From contig WQRP01000043.1 of the NCBI GenBank assembly GCA_009786675.1, positions 1 to 11,697 of the forward strand: a stretch of 11,697 nt of DNA. The letters run 5' to 3'. The stretch comes from Treponema sp. GTDB taxonomy: Bacteria; Spirochaetota; Spirochaetia; Treponematales; Breznakiellaceae. Under the pieces are notes generated by a model. The model made no database searches and was not told the DNA's origin. It worked only from the letters and a program-made list of their open reading frames with translations. The stretch's first letter is position 1. Every line of letters starts with the position of its first letter. Both the position numbers and the translations under genes were made by a program. Of this stretch, positions 9,586-11,697 are shown piece by piece.

Positions 9586-9595
9586 TATGATTAAA
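9586..9595. promoter_or_regulatory. Possible overlapping divergent -10 elements
   Basis: In the 83-base gap between divergent genes, the plus strand has TATGAT (9586-9591) and the minus strand has TTTAAT (9590-9595), each five of six bases of the -10 consensus. No good -35 was found for either, so activator dependence or chance is possible. The plus gene has a clear AAGGAGG (9623-9629), 10 bases before its ATG. Confidence 0.33.
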
Positions 9596-9639
9596 GTTGG
9601 GCGGTCGTCGCAGGCCGCCGCCAAGGAGGCTCGATTTAT

Positions 9640-10215
9640 ATGAAGACAATCTGCTTTGTCGGCTTGGCGCTCGCTCTCGCGCTGCTTGCCACGGGCTGCG
9701 CCGGGCCGCCCACCGAGGAAATGAACAACGCCGTAGAGGCGGTGGCTCGTGCCGAAAACGACAACGACGCGGTTCTGCACGCCCCGGCCGCCCTTGCCCG
9801 CGCCAGGGAGGCTCTGCGCATGATGCGGCGGGAGGCGGATTCCAGGCGCTTCGACGCGGCCAGGGCCTATGCCGCCGAGGCCATAGCCGCCGCCGAGCGC
9901 GCGGTCGCCGAGGGCCGCGCCGGCGCGGAACAGGCCAGGAGGGAGGCTCACGCCCTTATATCGGATCTTCCGCCCCTTATCGCGGAGGCCGAGCGTGGGA
10001 TGGGGGCCGCCAGGGCCGCCGGGCTCGACCTGGACTACGACGCCCTGGACGACGCGCTTAACGGCGCGCGCGAAAGGGCGAACCTGGCGGTGGACGCATA
10101 CGCGTCCGGGCTTTACGGGGACGCCATCGCGCAGGGCCGCTACGCCCGCAACGGCCTCGCCGACATAAACCAGCGTATCGCCGGCGCGGCGGTCGCGGTT
10201 CCGCAGGGCAAGTAG
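9640..10215 (+). CDS. Ala-rich helical lipoprotein, DUF4398-like
   Basis: This is a 191-residue predicted envelope lipoprotein. MKTICFVGLALALALLATGC has a lipobox, LLATGC, with Cys20. The mature part is almost wholly helical and rich in Ala, Arg and Glu, with repeated segments such as APAALARAREALRMM, RRFDAARAYAAEAIAAAERAV and YGDAIAQGRYARNGLADINQRI. The pattern of an Ala-Pro-(x)-Leu followed by a helix and a later A-Y-A-A-E-A repeat fits DUF4398-type proteins, which are also TPR-like helical lipoproteins. The second half (about 125-180) looks like a diverged repeat of the first. It is transcribed divergently from the CHASE2-like gene and may share control with it. The next gene on the strand is 118 bases away. 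Function is unknown; a periplasmic scaffold or peptidoglycan-associated role is a guess. Confidence 0.85.
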   Translation: MKTICFVGLALALALLATGCAGPPTEEMNNAVEAVARAENDNDAVLHAPAALARAREALRMMRREADSRRFDAARAYAAEAIAAAERAVAEGRAGAEQARREAHALISDLPPLIAEAERGMGAARAAGLDLDYDALDDALNGARERANLAVDAYASGLYGDAIAQGRYARNGLADINQRIAGAAVAVPQGK

Positions 10216-10284
10216 GCGGCCCCTTCCCCGCGCCCCTGCAATCTGTCTTTTGGAATTAGCCCCCGGGACGTCTGCCACCGTAGC

Positions 10285-10309
10285 TTACCGGTGTCCAACT
10301 TCCCGGTAA
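10285..10309. repeat. Inverted repeat ahead of the GH5 gene
   Basis: TTACCGG (10285-10291) and CCGGTAA (10303-10309) are perfect reverse complements with an 11-base spacer, ending 24 bases before the glycanase ATG. Just upstream, CACCG and CGGTG also pair (10276-10293), sharing bases with the first arm. The arrangement could be a protein-binding operator or alternative leader hairpins. It lies in the 118-base gap 10216-10333, where no strong promoter hexamers and no T-run terminator were recognised. Confidence 0.45.
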
Positions 10310-10333
10310 ATGGGTTTTATGAAGGGGGTTCTT

Positions 10334-11584
10334 ATGAAAAACGCCGCAAGGGTTTTACCCGCCGTCCTTATTATCCTGTCCGCGGGCTGTGGTACGGGCG
10401 CGGACAGGCCGGGGGCGCAGGATCCTGGGGAAATTTCCGGGAGAACGGCTTTCGAGTTTTTCCGGGAGGAAGGGTTGACGATCGGCTGGAACCTGGGCAA
10501 TACCCTGGATGCCGTCAGGACTTGGGGGGCCGGCGCGCCGGTCGCGGAGGAAGCAGCATGGGGGAACCCGCCGGCAAACCGGGCAATATTCGAAGGGATT
10601 AGGGGGCAGGGTTTCAACCTTGTCCGGATCCCGGTGACCTGGGCGGGCCATGTCGGTCCGGCGCCGGATTACGCGATTAGCCCGGCAAGGCTGGAGCGTG
10701 TCGCCGAGGTTGTCGGCTTTGCTAAGGACGCGGGTCTCAAGGTTATTATAAACATGCACCACGACGGCCGGACCTATACCGAAGGCGACCAGCCCGGAAC
10801 CTGGCTTTCGCTTCTGCGGGCGGGTACCGACCCTACGGCCCGCGCGCAGATAACCGGGCAGTTCGGAAGGATGTGGGAGCAGATCGCCGGGCGTTTCGCG
10901 GACCACGGCGAGTGGCTTATTTTTCAGGGCTTTAACGAGCTGCATGTCGGCGACTGGGGCACCGGTTTAAACCGTCCGGTGGAATTCGGCATAATAAACG
11001 AATGGAACCAGGTCTTTACCGACGCGGTGCGCGGCGCGGGCGGCCTGAACAGGTACCGTTTCCTTATACACTCCGGCTACAACACCAGTTTCCAAACCGT
11101 GACGGCCTTCAACAACGGGATGTTCCGACTGCCGAACGATCCCAGCCCGGGCAGGCAAATCGTGAACTTCCATTTTTACCAGCCCACCGACTTCGCGCTG
11201 TTTCGCGAGAACCACGTCTGGCCTCCGGCGACGGATCACGGCAGCATTGCCGGCATTAACGCCGTTTTTGCCGGCTTTCGGGAAACCTTTGTAGACAGGG
11301 GCATTCCGGTGATTATAGGCGAGATGGGCCCTGTCAGGCACGGGGCTTCGTCCCATGGCGGAAACGCCGCATACGTGGAAACGGCCAGGCAAAACAGGCT
11401 GTCCTATGCATCGCAGGTGTATGCCATCGCAAGGGAAAACGGGCTTGTTCCCATTTACTGGGACAACGGGAGTTTCGACGGCGCGGGCGAAAGGTTCGGC
11501 CTGTTCAACCGCGCAAATGGCCGGCCGAATTCCGAGGAAAGCCATGGGGTTATTCGAGCCATGCTCGATGCCGCCAAACGGTGA
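10334..11584 (+). CDS. Lipid-anchored glycoside hydrolase family 5 endoglucanase
   Basis: This 416-residue predicted lipoprotein should cleave beta-1,4-glucan or related beta-glycan outside the cytoplasm. MKNAARVLPAVLIILSAGC gives lipobox LSAGC with Cys19; a short Gly/Asp/Pro linker follows. The catalytic barrel (about 35-412) shows GWNLGNTLDA (51-60), AAWGNPP, GFNLVRIPVTW (Arg98), VIINMHHDG (His142, His143), FQGFNEL with acid/base Glu202, NFHFYQP (His279), PVIIGEMG with nucleophile Glu330 and IYWDNG (Trp376). These are the GH5 signatures, closest by eye to the subfamily 4 type that includes endoglucanases, xyloglucanases and mixed-linkage glucanases, so substrate is not settled. AAGGGGG (10322-10328) lies 5 bases before the 10334 ATG; in-frame ATGs at 10310 and 10319 lack a ribosome site. 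There is no carbohydrate-binding module, and no sugar transporter gene is adjacent. The Glu of the common FEGxNEP motif is Gln here, and Pro after NE is Leu. Confidence 0.94.
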   Translation: MKNAARVLPAVLIILSAGCGTGADRPGAQDPGEISGRTAFEFFREEGLTIGWNLGNTLDAVRTWGAGAPVAEEAAWGNPPANRAIFEGIRGQGFNLVRIPVTWAGHVGPAPDYAISPARLERVAEVVGFAKDAGLKVIINMHHDGRTYTEGDQPGTWLSLLRAGTDPTARAQITGQFGRMWEQIAGRFADHGEWLIFQGFNELHVGDWGTGLNRPVEFGIINEWNQVFTDAVRGAGGLNRYRFLIHSGYNTSFQTVTAFNNGMFRLPNDPSPGRQIVNFHFYQPTDFALFRENHVWPPATDHGSIAGINAVFAGFRETFVDRGIPVIIGEMGPVRHGASSHGGNAAYVETARQNRLSYASQVYAIARENGLVPIYWDNGSFDGAGERFGLFNRANGRPNSEESHGVIRAMLDAAKR

Positions 11585-11593
11585 CTGTCACCG
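11579..11593. terminator. Palindrome at the end of the GH5 gene, possible convergent terminator
   Basis: CGGTGAC and GTCACCG are perfect reverse complements around one central T and overlap the glycanase stop codon. On the plus strand a T-rich stretch follows only after about 12 bases (11604-11620), so it is a poor classical terminator. It lies between two convergent reading frames. An operator is the other possibility. Confidence 0.32.
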
Positions 11594-11600
11594 CCGCAGC

Positions 11601-11697
11601 CTATTGTTTCTTTTTCTTTAGGATTTGCGCAAGCGCAAGCATAGAAATTCCGACAAAAAGCAAGGCCACGCTGACAAGTAACTGAAAATACATAATG
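11601..11697 (-). CDS. Possible small membrane peptide or C-terminus of a longer membrane protein
   Basis: The frame is open from the right window edge to a TAG at 11601-11603. From an ATG at 11693 it gives a 30-residue peptide: MYFQLLV, a hydrophobic helix with VALLFVGISMLALA, then a basic end ILKKKKQ, a single membrane segment with a cytoplasmic positive tail. It may be a complete small protein or the end of a longer one, because the frame has no stop before the edge. No ribosome site can be seen, as the upstream sequence is outside the window. It converges with the glycanase gene. Confidence 0.42.
   Translation of the reverse strand, partial: IMYFQLLVSVALLFVGISMLALAQILKKKKQ

Noticed and set aside
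7760..9649. Longer start at 9649 for the CHASE2-like protein
   Set aside because: It would overlap the start of the divergent lipoprotein gene, and the extra 31 residues are polar and unlike a leader. The ATG at 9556 puts the membrane segment at the N-terminus.
9565..10278. Minus-strand open frame of 237 codons opposite the DUF4398-like lipoprotein gene
   Set aside because: The opposite strand has a clear signal peptide, lipobox and AAGGAGG ribosome site; this frame has only Gly/Arg/Val-rich composition.
11620..11645. Short GCGCAA repeat (GCGCAAGCGCAAGC) as a possible regulatory repeat
   Set aside because: Two adjacent copies of a 6-base unit inside the likely coding region of the small membrane peptide are not enough to claim a repeat element.

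Overview
The window looks like a chromosomal segment from a GC-rich, host- or gut-associated spirochaete of the Treponema group. This is an inference. It rests on the density of lipoprotein genes with spirochaete-style lipoboxes (five of the twelve gene calls), a lipid-anchored family 5 glycanase of the kind common in hindgut treponemes, and a glycerol/dihydroxyacetone PTS module with no sugar permease beside it. No rRNA, tRNA, CRISPR, phage or insertion sequence was recognised. GC content was judged by eye, not computed. There is no gene-free stretch over 300 bases; the longest gaps are about 130 and 120 bases and are described below.

Region A (minus strand, about 5846 down to 1) is one tight transcription unit: glpK, dhaK, dhaL, dhaM, ptsH, ptsI and a lipoprotein gene that runs off the left edge. 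It has a strong sigma-70-like promoter in front of glpK. The junctions glpK/dhaK, dhaK/dhaL and dhaL/dhaM are 4-base ATGA overlaps, and ptsI and the lipoprotein gene are one base apart. Together the genes encode a self-contained phosphorelay: PEP to EI to HPr to DhaM to DhaL-ADP, and then to dihydroxyacetone bound covalently on DhaK, giving DHAP. GlpK uses ATP to turn glycerol into glycerol 3-phosphate. EI and HPr appear dedicated to this route. HPr carries Arg where the regulatory Ser46 would be, and GlpK lacks the loop His that HPr phosphorylates in Firmicutes.

Region B (minus strand, 9556 down to 5889) holds envelope genes. A CHASE2-like membrane sensor with no cytoplasmic output domain is followed, after a candidate promoter, by a small lipoprotein and a 443-residue lipoprotein with two CsgG/TolB-like domains flanking a TPR-like segment.

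Region C (plus strand, 9640 to 11584) starts divergently from the sensor. It encodes an Ala-rich helical DUF4398-like lipoprotein, then a gap with an inverted repeat, then a lipid-anchored GH5 endoglucanase. A minus-strand membrane peptide, or the C-terminus of a longer protein, enters from the right edge.

Overall, the left half is a complete three-carbon catabolic operon and the right half is a lipoprotein-rich envelope and polysaccharide-degradation region. The most unusual points are the unfused DhaM/HPr/EI gene row, the output-less CHASE2 protein beside CsgG-like lipoproteins, and the unidentified lipoprotein coupled to ptsI.
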